DNA of 64,000 nt from Fibrobacter succinogenes (lineage in GTDB: Bacteria > Fibrobacterota > Fibrobacteria > Fibrobacterales > Fibrobacteraceae), in the NCBI GenBank assembly GCA_902761355.1, contig CACWJY010000001.1, positions 62,001 through 126,000 of the forward strand, in the 5' to 3' direction. The notes under the pieces were generated by a model. That model searched no databases. It was not told the origin of the DNA and was given only the letters and a program-made list of their open reading frames with translations. Below are positions 25,429 to 33,268 of this stretch, one piece after another; position 1 is the stretch's first letter; each line of letters starts with the position of its first letter. The position numbers and the translations under genes were made by a program.

Positions 25429-27922
25429 CCGATTCAGGCCAAGGGTGCTTGGGGTAGCGGCCACGCAATTCCTTGCGCACTTCTGCGTAGGTGTTCTGCC
25501 AGAATCCTGTTAAATCCCATGTCTTTTGAATAGTGCGGAAGTTCGGTGCCAGGATGTCGTACCGGACTTTTAATTTGCCATCGGCAATTTTATGTTCGCC
25601 GCGGAGTTGCATCAAGTCTTCGATGCGGGCCGAAATCTCGACTAAGACACCTTCGATACTTTGTACGGATTTCCCGTCGTCGGTTACGGCGACTTCCTGA
25701 TAGCTGTAGCGGGCGCGCTTGCCGTTCGGGAGCATGTAATGGTCGGGGAATGTCTTGCCGAGCCACTGCAGCATGGATTTGCCAAAATAATCTTCGACAA
25801 TACTGCGGTAACGGTCTTCGTTAATGTCGCGGAGCAGGAACTTGCCGCTTGCGAATTCGTCAAAGATGAGTTCCATGTCTTCTTCGTTGAATTCGGGGAG
25901 CCCGTATTCGGGGTAGAGCTTGGCAGCAAGGCGCATCTTGATGAGTTGCGTCTGAGTGGCTTCGGTCAGGAATTTTCCGCTCCAGTTTTCCTTTTCGATT
26001 TTTTCGCGCCAGGCATCGACGGTGAGCTTCTTGAGTTCTTCGAGAACTTTGGGGGAGGCCTCTTGCGTGAGGATTTCTTTGCGGGAAAGTTCGGTGGTGG
26101 TGCCGTCGGCGTTTTCGGATTCGCTGATTTCTACTCCGATGAATCGTTCCTGGCCGCTGCGCCACAAGAGTTCGTAGCGGGTCTTTGCGTTGCTGCCTCC
26201 GAGCATCTCTTGCGAGATGGGGGCGTACAGATTCACCTTGAGTTCGGATTTAGTAGTACCGGTGCGGAGCATGCTGAGAGCAAGAATCGCATAAGGCGGT
26301 TCTGTAACCTGTAGGCGAATCACATTCTGGTTAGCAAGCTTATAGGCGTTCCCACTCGGAGTAGCGAGCCTGTCGGGGAATGCTTTGAGTAGTTGCTTGC
26401 AGGTGAATGTTTCAGCCCCATTTGTAGTCTTAGGACCGTCGGATAGTTGATCTCGGTAATCCCGCAGCTGTCTCAGAGTGAAAGACACTTCTCGCGGAAT
26501 ATCCCTACTTTTGGATAACGTATCGCTTGCCAGAGTCAGAATGTCGTAGGCGGCTTTTGCTTTCTGCAAGGATTCGGTGCCGGAATGGATCCAGGCGAGG
26601 GCGGCGAGGAGTAAGTCGGGGAGGTCCGCCTTGCTTTGGGCTGATGCCAGAAGCAGCGCGAGCGGGATGCTCGAAATGGGGGTGCGGATAGCCTTGAGGC
26701 CGAGTGTGGTGATGGCTCCGTCTTGGAGCATCCCGAATTTTTCGAGGAGTGCCGTCGCCGTTTTTTCGCGGGCTTCTGGAATAGCAGTCGGCAATTGGAT
26801 GGCGCTTTGATCTAATTCTAACGCTGCTTTTTGCAACAGCAATTCCGAAGGTTCGATTTGTAATACTTCGGGCACGATGCCTTGAGGCATGCGCTTTTCG
26901 GATTCTTCGCTCCACAGGCGAATGGCGCAACCGTTTTGCGTACGGCCGCTACGGCCCGAACGCTGAATTGCATTCTGCATCGAAATCGGGAGTGTGCGTA
27001 GCACATTCACTTTTTCACTGTCGTCGTAAATACTGACGCGTTCGATACCGCTATCTACAACTCCTGTCACATTCGGTACGGTGATGGAGGTCTCGGCGAT
27101 GTTGGTGGTGAAAATCACGCGCGGACGTTCGGTAACTTCAAAAATGCGGTCTTGTGTTTCCCGGTCTTGGCCACCGTAGAGTTCCAGGAATTCGGCGCAG
27201 TTTTCGCCGAGGGCTTCGGAGGCGGCGGTGTGGCAGCGGGCGATTTCTGCTTTACCCGGTAAGAAAACCAGTGTGGTCTGCCAGATGTTGTTGCGGTATA
27301 ATGTGCGGAGCGCCCGCACCACTTCGGCATCAAGTCCAACGCCCGAAACAAGCGATGTTCCTGTGGCCGGTATCTGGTTGATAATCTGGACGGGGTAGAG
27401 CGGGTGGCCCAAGCTTAAGCACTTGACGCCGAGAACCGTTTCGAGTTCGGAACGGTTCAACGCCGCCGACATCACTGCTATACGAGGCCGATGAGGCTGT
27501 TCGACTTCTCTAAAATACGCGTACAGCAGGTCCATGTCGGCTTTGCGCTCGTGGTATTCGTCGAAGACAATCCAGTCTGCATCACACTTGCCGTGCAAGA
27601 GTTCTTGCAGAAAGTTACCGTAGGTCTGGAAGAGAATTCGCGTATCTGCACTTTTGCTACTGTCTTGCCGGAACTGGTAGCCAACGGTCTTGCCGCAAGG
27701 CTCTCCGTGGAGCTTTGCCGAAAATTGCGCCAGTGCGAGTGCTGCAATGCGGCGTGGCTGCAAGACGACCACGCGGCCTTTGCAGTGTTTGCTTAAAAAG
27801 TAGGGGATAAATAACGACTTGCCCGAGCCGGTCGGTGCTTCTATCAATAAATTGCGAGAAGCCGCGATTGCGGCTTCCAGTTTACCTTCTTCTTCGGCGA
27901 GAGCTAAATCGTTATAATTCAT
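25421..27922 (-). CDS. hrpB: HrpB-type DEAH-box ATP-dependent helicase
   Basis: 833 aa, usual HrpB length. Helicase motif I is EAPTGSGKS (about residues 30-38), motif II reads DEYH (about 118), motif III SAA and motif VI QRSGRSGRTQNG. The C-terminal HrpB domain is clear from DLTGFWQNTYAEVRKEL and GRYPKHPWPE. It is a cytoplasmic RNA/DNA helicase of unsettled cellular role in most bacteria. It overlaps the convergent upstream gene by 8 bp. A CGACTCGT repeat lies just upstream. Confidence 0.93.
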   Translation of the reverse strand: MNYNDLALAEEEGKLEAAIAASRNLLIEAPTGSGKSLFIPYFLSKHCKGRVVVLQPRRIAALALAQFSAKLHGEPCGKTVGYQFRQDSSKSADTRILFQTYGNFLQELLHGKCDADWIVFDEYHERKADMDLLYAYFREVEQPHRPRIAVMSAALNRSELETVLGVKCLSLGHPLYPVQIINQIPATGTSLVSGVGLDAEVVRALRTLYRNNIWQTTLVFLPGKAEIARCHTAASEALGENCAEFLELYGGQDRETQDRIFEVTERPRVIFTTNIAETSITVPNVTGVVDSGIERVSIYDDSEKVNVLRTLPISMQNAIQRSGRSGRTQNGCAIRLWSEESEKRMPQGIVPEVLQIEPSELLLQKAALELDQSAIQLPTAIPEAREKTATALLEKFGMLQDGAITTLGLKAIRTPISSIPLALLLASAQSKADLPDLLLAALAWIHSGTESLQKAKAAYDILTLASDTLSKSRDIPREVSFTLRQLRDYRDQLSDGPKTTNGAETFTCKQLLKAFPDRLATPSGNAYKLANQNVIRLQVTEPPYAILALSMLRTGTTKSELKVNLYAPISQEMLGGSNAKTRYELLWRSGQERFIGVEISESENADGTTTELSRKEILTQEASPKVLEELKKLTVDAWREKIEKENWSGKFLTEATQTQLIKMRLAAKLYPEYGLPEFNEEDMELIFDEFASGKFLLRDINEDRYRSIVEDYFGKSMLQWLGKTFPDHYMLPNGKRARYSYQEVAVTDDGKSVQSIEGVLVEISARIEDLMQLRGEHKIADGKLKVRYDILAPNFRTIQKTWDLTGFWQNTYAEVRKELRGRYPKHPWPESVI

Positions 27923-27944
27923 CGATGATGTCGTGAGCCATTAG

Positions 27945-27964
27945 CGACTCGTTTTAACGAGTCG
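27945..27964. repeat. CGACTCGT hairpin repeat, copy 3
   Basis: cgactcgt and acgagtcg form an 8-bp stem around ttta, between the hrpB start and the next gene. Flanking gtgttggcgaggg matches the flank of copy 1. Confidence 0.6.
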
Positions 27965-27994
27965 TGTTGGCGAGGGGGAGGCTTCCCCCTAACA

Positions 27995-28459
27995 CTACCT
28001 TGGGAATTTCAGCTTTTCGCCGGTGGCAACGTCGTTGTAAGGCTTCTTGCCTTCGTGGAACTTCTGGTTGATGACCAGGTTGTCGATACGGCGACGCAGT
28101 CCCTGTTCGGTTTTGCAGAAGAAGTAGGCGACTTTGTTGGTGCCGGGCACCAGGAACATGGCGAGTTTGTACTTCTGCGAAACGGCGCGACGGAAGAATT
28201 TGAGGTCTTCCTTTTTCGGAACTACAAGGTGGGAACCTTCCTTGACTTCGCAGATCATATCGGCATCGGCCAAGAGGGCGCGAGACTTCTGCTTGAGGGC
28301 GGCGAAGTTGGGCTCGGTGTTCTTCTTGATGGTTTCAAGGCTGAAAGCACCACCGCCTTCCTTGAGGGCTTTGCGGACGCCGCGGAATGCGAATACGCCG
28401 AGCACAATCAGGACTAGGGCTACAATGAATGGCCAATAGTTGGCGAGAAAATCTAACAT
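27995..28459 (-). CDS. Hypothetical single-pass membrane protein
   Basis: 154 aa. One N-terminal membrane helix (WPFIVALVLIVLGVFAF) leads to a basic cytoplasmic or periplasmic domain with DADMICEVKEGSHLVVPKKED and NKVAYFFCKTEQGLRRRID. I do not recognise a family. A minus-strand TATATTT box lies about 35 nt before the start codon, and the gene probably forms a unit with hrpB, whose start is 72 nt beyond its stop. Confidence 0.65.
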   Translation of the reverse strand: MLDFLANYWPFIVALVLIVLGVFAFRGVRKALKEGGGAFSLETIKKNTEPNFAALKQKSRALLADADMICEVKEGSHLVVPKKEDLKFFRRAVSQKYKLAMFLVPGTNKVAYFFCKTEQGLRRRIDNLVINQKFHEGKKPYNDVATGEKLKFPR

Positions 28460-28549
28460 AAAAACCTCGAAAATCTGTTTTTACGCTCGCAAATATAGTA
28501 AAGTAGCCGGTGGGCAGTAGACTGTGGGCTGTGAAAAATAGGGCGTGTC

Positions 28550-29890
28550 ATGGGAAGATTTCTATATTTTCAAAAAGTGAAAGGTTTTGTAAAACATATT
28601 GCGTTGGTAGTGTTGAGTGCTGCCGTGTTGGCTTTTGCTGCTGCCGATTACAGCACCTGTACCGACGGTACCGTTGTTTCGTCGATCCGGTTCGAAGGGC
28701 TAGAGCATACCAAGAGTCGCGTGGTAGAGCGCGAATTGCTGAACCGTGTGGGTGAGCCTTTTTCTGTAGAAAAGTTCGAAGTAGAAAAACGCCGTCTACA
28801 AGATTTGGACCTGTTCACGGATATTTCTGTTTCTTGTAAGTCGTCTGCGAATTCTGAATTGATCTATCGCTTTGTCGAAATTTTCCGATGGATTCCGTCA
28901 CCAGCAGGTAAAAAGACGGACCGTGACGGCTTGATGATTGGCCTTGCTCTTGCTAACCTGAATGTGCTTGGCGAGGACATCCGTGCCGAAGTTCAATACC
29001 GAACCTCGACGAGTCCGTTTCTTGACAATAACGAGTATGCCTTCTATGCTAGTTCGCCCTACCTGTTTGGATTGTCGCTAGGTTGGAATTTTGAGTTTTT
29101 ACGTACCGATAGTTATGACGATATCCGCGGTTTTCAAGATGATAGTTGGTTGGTTGATCTAGACTTGGATTACGAGATTCTTCCGCACCTGTCGTTGTTG
29201 GCGACGGTTGCTGGCCGCGAATTAAAGAAAGCCGCCTTCTTGCCAGAAGCGGGTCTTGGTTTTGCCTTTGACTACCGCGATACCAAGCTTGATACTCGTA
29301 AGGGTGTTTATTTTGAATACATGATCACCCATGTAGGCGAGGGGAATAATCAAGATTCTAATTGTAAAATAGAACAGGCCCAAAGTTGCGAAGGAATGGG
29401 CGGTGAAGACTATAATGAAATCTTGACGGATGCTCGTGCTTACTTTACTCTAAATCGTTTTGTGACGGGGGCGACCGCTCTTGCGCGCTATCGTCTAGGT
29501 GATGTAAAACGATACGATTACCTGTATCATGGCGGTGCAAATACCTTCCGTGGCCATGATGCGGATTCATCCCGCTTGGGGGTTCACGAATTGCTGATGA
29601 CATTAGAAGAACGTTTTGTCTTGATGGACCGCCATGCGGCAAGCTTATGGGGTGTTAATTTCTTTTATGGAGTACAATTGGTGGCTGGTCTTGATGGTAG
29701 CCTTTTGTGGGATAAGGGCCGGCCCGGTTGGGATAATTATGAAGGAGCCGTCTATGGCGGACTTCACTTGGTGATTCCGGCTCTTGACCGTTTGCGCTTT
29801 GAGGTGGGGTATAGTCCTGACAAGGGCGAACCGGTATTCTACTTTGGACTGTTTGACAAGGTGACATCGTCACGCTGGCGCAGTAGGTAG
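28550..29890 (+). CDS. POTRA-containing outer-membrane barrel protein (BamA/TamA-like)
   Basis: 446 aa. A leader with a hydrophobic segment (HIALVVLSAAVLAFAAA) is followed by a single POTRA-like domain (about 40-115: VSSIRFEGLEHTKSRVVERE, RLQDLDLFTDISVSC) and a barrel of roughly 320 residues ending LRFEVGYSPDKGEPVFYFG. HGGANTFRGHDADSS corresponds to the conserved loop-6 VRGF/Y-type motif of the Omp85 superfamily. It is shorter than BamA (five POTRAs) or TamA (three). The likely function is insertion or translocation of proteins or lipids at the outer membrane. Start codon choice is uncertain. Confidence 0.75.
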   Translation: MGRFLYFQKVKGFVKHIALVVLSAAVLAFAAADYSTCTDGTVVSSIRFEGLEHTKSRVVERELLNRVGEPFSVEKFEVEKRRLQDLDLFTDISVSCKSSANSELIYRFVEIFRWIPSPAGKKTDRDGLMIGLALANLNVLGEDIRAEVQYRTSTSPFLDNNEYAFYASSPYLFGLSLGWNFEFLRTDSYDDIRGFQDDSWLVDLDLDYEILPHLSLLATVAGRELKKAAFLPEAGLGFAFDYRDTKLDTRKGVYFEYMITHVGEGNNQDSNCKIEQAQSCEGMGGEDYNEILTDARAYFTLNRFVTGATALARYRLGDVKRYDYLYHGGANTFRGHDADSSRLGVHELLMTLEERFVLMDRHAASLWGVNFFYGVQLVAGLDGSLLWDKGRPGWDNYEGAVYGGLHLVIPALDRLRFEVGYSPDKGEPVFYFGLFDKVTSSRWRSR

Positions 29891-29993
29891 TTTTGGTAAA
29901 CAGCCCTTTACAAATTTTGGATAAATACTAAATTAGGACTCATATTTATAACAAAAAGATAATATGGCTCAAAGTGGGCTATTTGGAGTATAA

Positions 29994-30584
29994 ATGGCAA
30001 TTAACTATCTGGATCTCCCGATTGGTCGCAAGTACCCTTACGAAGTGGACTGCGTCGTGGAAATCGGTAAAGACACCAACCTCAAGTACGAATATGATGA
30101 ACGCCTGCACGTGTTCCGTCTGGACCGCTGCTTGCTGAGCTCTATGAGCTACCCCTGTACATACGGCTTTATCCCGAGCACCAAGGCTGATGATGGTGAC
30201 GCTATCGATATGCTGATTTACAGCCCGGCTTCGATGATGACGGGTACGGTTTGTACCTGCCGCGTGATTGGTGCGCTTGACATGACCGATGGTGGCCGTA
30301 AGGACTACAAGGTCTTGGGAGTCCCTGTTTTTAATCCGCGCCCCATCAAGGATATTACCGATGTGGACCAGATGTTCCTTCGCATTACGCGTAACTTTTT
30401 CCAGAACTATAAGGAACTAGAAGGCAAGGATGTTCAAATCGGTGAATGGCAGAATGCCGCCTTTGCCCGTGAAAAGGTAATTGCCGCCCACAAGGCTTAT
30501 TTCCAGATGCAGGTGCAAGTTCCTGAAACTTGTTATCAGGAACCGGAAAGCGTCGACCACTTGCCGCCTGACGAATTGATTTAA
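29994..30584 (+). CDS. ppa: Inorganic pyrophosphatase (family I)
   Basis: 196 aa. Family I hallmarks are present: Tyr-rich YPCTYGFIPST, and ADDGDAIDMLI carrying the metal-binding aspartates (DxDxxD type). It hydrolyses pyrophosphate to orthophosphate in the cytoplasm, pulling biosynthetic reactions forward. Length is slightly above the E. coli enzyme. GGAG lies 7 nt before the ATG, and a bidirectional terminator follows immediately. Confidence 0.95.
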   Translation: MAINYLDLPIGRKYPYEVDCVVEIGKDTNLKYEYDERLHVFRLDRCLLSSMSYPCTYGFIPSTKADDGDAIDMLIYSPASMMTGTVCTCRVIGALDMTDGGRKDYKVLGVPVFNPRPIKDITDVDQMFLRITRNFFQNYKELEGKDVQIGEWQNAAFAREKVIAAHKAYFQMQVQVPETCYQEPESVDHLPPDELI

Positions 30585-30616
30585 AAAAAAACGCCGCTTT
30601 TTAGCGGCGGTTTTCA
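30582..30616. terminator. Bidirectional rho-independent terminator
   Basis: cgccgct and agcggcg (30592-30598, 30603-30609) pair around tttt. The A tract on the left gives a U tail for the minus-strand radical SAM gene and the TTTT on the right serves ppa. Confidence 0.85.
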
Positions 30617-30617
30617 A

Positions 30618-31493
30618 TTAAAAGCATCTTACTTTCACCGGCAATGCGTCGGTGATTTTTGTTTTGACGCTTTCTAGGAATTCTTTAGGGAGTGCCTCTA
30701 CACCCTTGAGTAGGGGGTCGCGGATAACGGTGTATAGTTGTACTTCTACTAGGTTTCCGGGGCGAACATTGTGAATTTTTTTCAGGTTTTCAATATAGCG
30801 CTCGATTTCTGCGTCGTTTGGAATTTCGCCCTGCAGGTTGCAGACCATGGTCTGGATGCAAATGGGGTAGCGTTTGATGGCTGCGGTTAGGTTGTCTAAA
30901 ATTTTCTCGAGGTGGAGCGGAGACCGGTTGATCTTTTTGAACCATTCTTCGGTTCCGGCATCGAGCTTCGCCCAGATTTCGCCGTCGCTTTCGAGTAGCA
31001 AAGAAAGCCCTTCTTGTACAGTCGTACTTTCAAGGTGGCTAGCGTTGGTGATAAGGCGCAGCTTAAAGTCACCGATGACGGGGCTGAATTCTTTCTGAAT
31101 CTGGCGCATGCGTCGGCAGATTTCGGGGAATTCCTTGACAATGGTAGATTCGCCATCGCCCGAAAGGCACAGGTCTTTTAGGACCTTATTTTGGTCTGGA
31201 ACATTTTCGTAGGCTTTGCACTTGGCAAAATCGCCAGATTGATAAAAAGTAAGAAAAGCGCGCAGCTCGCGTTCTACAGCTTCGACATCAACAGGAATAC
31301 GCTTGTGGCCCTCTTGAGGACCGCTCTGGCAATAGGCACACGAAAAGGAACAGTGGTGATCGGGGTTGAGGTTTATACCGACGGATAAACCGCCTGCACG
31401 CCGGCTTATGACCGGGTAAACCCAGGTGTTGTTTTCCCATTCGCGAGGGTGCGAACTCCATGCTGCTTTTAATGCGTTTTCCTGTTCTGTCAT
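30618..31493 (-). CDS. Radical SAM protein, COG0731-like
   Basis: 291 aa. The cluster-binding motif is CxxxCxxC at Cys48, Cys52 and Cys55 (HHCSFSCAYCQSG). LSGDGESTIVKEFPEI and LITNASHLESTTV fit the radical SAM barrel, and the overall pattern (GLSVGINLNPDHHC) is that of COG0731 proteins, related to the wyosine-synthesis enzyme TYW1 but found in many bacteria with unknown substrate. It is a cytoplasmic iron-sulfur enzyme. It is single, with a leaderless-type box before its start. Confidence 0.8.
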   Translation of the reverse strand: MTEQENALKAAWSSHPREWENNTWVYPVISRRAGGLSVGINLNPDHHCSFSCAYCQSGPQEGHKRIPVDVEAVERELRAFLTFYQSGDFAKCKAYENVPDQNKVLKDLCLSGDGESTIVKEFPEICRRMRQIQKEFSPVIGDFKLRLITNASHLESTTVQEGLSLLLESDGEIWAKLDAGTEEWFKKINRSPLHLEKILDNLTAAIKRYPICIQTMVCNLQGEIPNDAEIERYIENLKKIHNVRPGNLVEVQLYTVIRDPLLKGVEALPKEFLESVKTKITDALPVKVRCF

Positions 31494-31500
31494 GTGATGA

Positions 31501-31506
31501 AATATA
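31501..31506 (-). promoter_or_regulatory. TATATT box 7 nt before ATG (leaderless-type promoter)
   Basis: On the minus strand TATATT is followed by tcatcac and the ATG at 31493. Confidence 0.6.
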
Positions 31507-31643
31507 GTAAATTGAGTTATAGCCTAGATTTATTACTGGTTATGCCGTTTTGGACGTGACAAAGCGAGTCGTTATACTCCTTGCAAGGATGTTTCAATTA
31601 ATGATTGACTCTAAATTCTGAATATTGAATTTGGAATTATTAC

Positions 31644-31649
31644 TACATT
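31644..31649 (+). promoter_or_regulatory. TACATT box 6 nt before ATG (leaderless-type promoter)
   Basis: TACATT then tctgcc and the ATG at 31656. Upstream lies an AT-rich attctgaatattgaatt segment related to the palindrome at 62874. Confidence 0.55.
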
Positions 31650-31655
31650 TCTGCC

Positions 31656-32870
31656 ATGCGATTTATTTCTAGAGCTATTCTGTTCTTGCTGGCGGGATCC
31701 GCCATCGCTTTTGCCGATGGAATTACTCCTGCCGCCTTAGCCAAAGATGGCGCTGTTACACGTGACAGGCATTTGTCCGAAATTTCGGATATTATGCGTG
31801 GTGGCCGTGGGGGATTTTTTGACTTGGGCTTTTACTTTTTGCCTTCTCGTGCGCAAACGCCGTTGTTGAGCGAATACGGAGAACATAAGGGTTTTGCCTT
31901 TAATCACCATTTTGCCGGATTTGGTGCGGGTGAGGTGGCCAAGGGTAAGCACATGGGTGCCCTCTTATGGTTTGATCGCTCTGGCTGGGATGGTGAGGAC
32001 TTCTTGTTTTTCCCGAACTACGGCGGCTTTTCTATTCAGCATTCAGTGGTTACTTGGGGCTTGACTTTTACCGATGTTCAAAAAGACTTGACTGTTGCGG
32101 CGGGTATGCAACACCTGAATTCGGAACATGTGAGCCGTATTTATCCGCATGAGGAAGACTCCTTGGCGTATACGTGGGCTCATCTACGCTGGAGTAAGCT
32201 AAGTGCTCAGGCTAATTTTTACCGCTCCGATTGGCGACTGTTCCGTTTTTCGCTCGATTTAGAAAGCCGCTCCATTTATGGAGGTCGTAAGTCGGGACCG
32301 TTGACCTATTTGCCCAATGTTTCTTTGGCGATGTATAACGCCGATTCTGAAAACGACGTAGATTCGCTCCGTATTACGTGGGAACAGAATCTTTATGGTC
32401 AGCAGTTGTACGGTGAGGTGGCTTATGACTTGCCCGATGGCAAATTCCATAGTGCAACTCTCAAGTTTTATCCAGATCCGTCCCGTATGATTGGTTTTGA
32501 AGCAACTTGCCTTCGTAGGCATCCGCATAGTGGTTCCAATGATTTTCTGTGGGGTGGCGCCATTGACTTGCTGTTTGCTCGTTTGGCCTATAATGCTGCT
32601 TACGACTACGATAATTTCTTTGGCGCCAAGGGAACGTTCTTGGTCGAATTCAAATTTAACTTGGCAACAATTGATGGAATGCTCTTTAATCGAGGAGCCT
32701 CTCGTAGTGCTCCAATCGAAACGGATGTCGTGAAGCAGTTTGAAAAGGGCTCTAAACCGAGCGAAATTACTCCCTTGAATAGTAAGTCTGGCGCTCCTAA
32801 GACCATTGAAGCCAAGGGAATTCGTTACGAAAAGGTTGGAAATAGCGGTAGTTCCGAAGGAGGCATCTAA
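31656..32870 (+). CDS. Hypothetical outer-membrane protein
   Basis: 404 aa with a signal peptide (AILFLLAGSAIAFADG). The mature sequence alternates short strands with aromatic residues (WGLTFTDVQKDLTVAAGMQH, YGEVAYDLPDGKFHSATLKF), which suggests a beta barrel, and ends in a low-complexity Ser/Gly tail (GNSGSSEGGI). No family recognised. It overlaps the next lipoprotein gene by one base (TAATG), so the two may work together in the outer membrane. Confidence 0.6.
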   Translation: MRFISRAILFLLAGSAIAFADGITPAALAKDGAVTRDRHLSEISDIMRGGRGGFFDLGFYFLPSRAQTPLLSEYGEHKGFAFNHHFAGFGAGEVAKGKHMGALLWFDRSGWDGEDFLFFPNYGGFSIQHSVVTWGLTFTDVQKDLTVAAGMQHLNSEHVSRIYPHEEDSLAYTWAHLRWSKLSAQANFYRSDWRLFRFSLDLESRSIYGGRKSGPLTYLPNVSLAMYNADSENDVDSLRITWEQNLYGQQLYGEVAYDLPDGKFHSATLKFYPDPSRMIGFEATCLRRHPHSGSNDFLWGGAIDLLFARLAYNAAYDYDNFFGAKGTFLVEFKFNLATIDGMLFNRGASRSAPIETDVVKQFEKGSKPSEITPLNSKSGAPKTIEAKGIRYEKVGNSGSSEGGI

Positions 32871-33268
32871 TGAAGTCGATTTTTAAATGCGCTCTTTCTT
32901 TAGCGGCAGTCTTGGCTTGCTGCATGACTCTTACGGGTTGCCTAAGTCATTGGTTTGTTGATTCTAGTTCTCGCCTGCAATTCTTGAATTCGACGGCGGC
33001 CAAGACCATTGTGGGACTCGATGTCATGCAACAGCAGGATACGTCTGCTTTTAGAACGTGGATAGACGAAACGGTCTTGCCGGGTGAACGTAGCCGTGTT
33101 CATGAAGAAGATTGGGTAGGGAACTTTAAGCTCCGTATTCGCTACACGCAGTCTCCGGATGGCTCGGGTAAAGAATCCCAGTTTGTTTTTGATACAAAAC
33201 TTGATGGCGGTAGCCTTTTCTTGATTGTTCAAGATGAAGGCGATTCGCTTTCCGTCCATTTTCGCTAG
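32870..33268 (+). CDS. Small lipoprotein
   Basis: 132 aa. The leader ends in a lipobox (LTGC, Cys24). The rest is a single small domain (LQFLNSTAAKTIVGLDV, LRIRYTQSPDGSGKES) without a recognised family; it may be an immunoglobulin-like fold. It is translationally coupled to the barrel-like protein upstream and overlaps the convergent EAL gene by 4 bp. Confidence 0.65.
   Translation: MKSIFKCALSLAAVLACCMTLTGCLSHWFVDSSSRLQFLNSTAAKTIVGLDVMQQQDTSAFRTWIDETVLPGERSRVHEEDWVGNFKLRIRYTQSPDGSGKESQFVFDTKLDGGSLFLIVQDEGDSLSVHFR

Noticed and set aside
25661..26314. 217-aa plus-strand ORF opposite hrpB
   Set aside because: It mirrors hrpB codons, lacks a ribosome site and resembles no family; treated as an antisense shadow. 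Similar long shadows opposite smc (37550-38992), 39379-40359 and 61321-62340 were rejected for the same reason.
27848..27880. attgcgag followed by a gaagccgc/gcggcttc palindrome in hrpB, similar to the palindromic repeat
   Set aside because: The outer GCAATC end is missing and the residues encoded (EAAIAASRNLL) fit the helix normally found before the helicase P-loop, so I do not count it as a family member.
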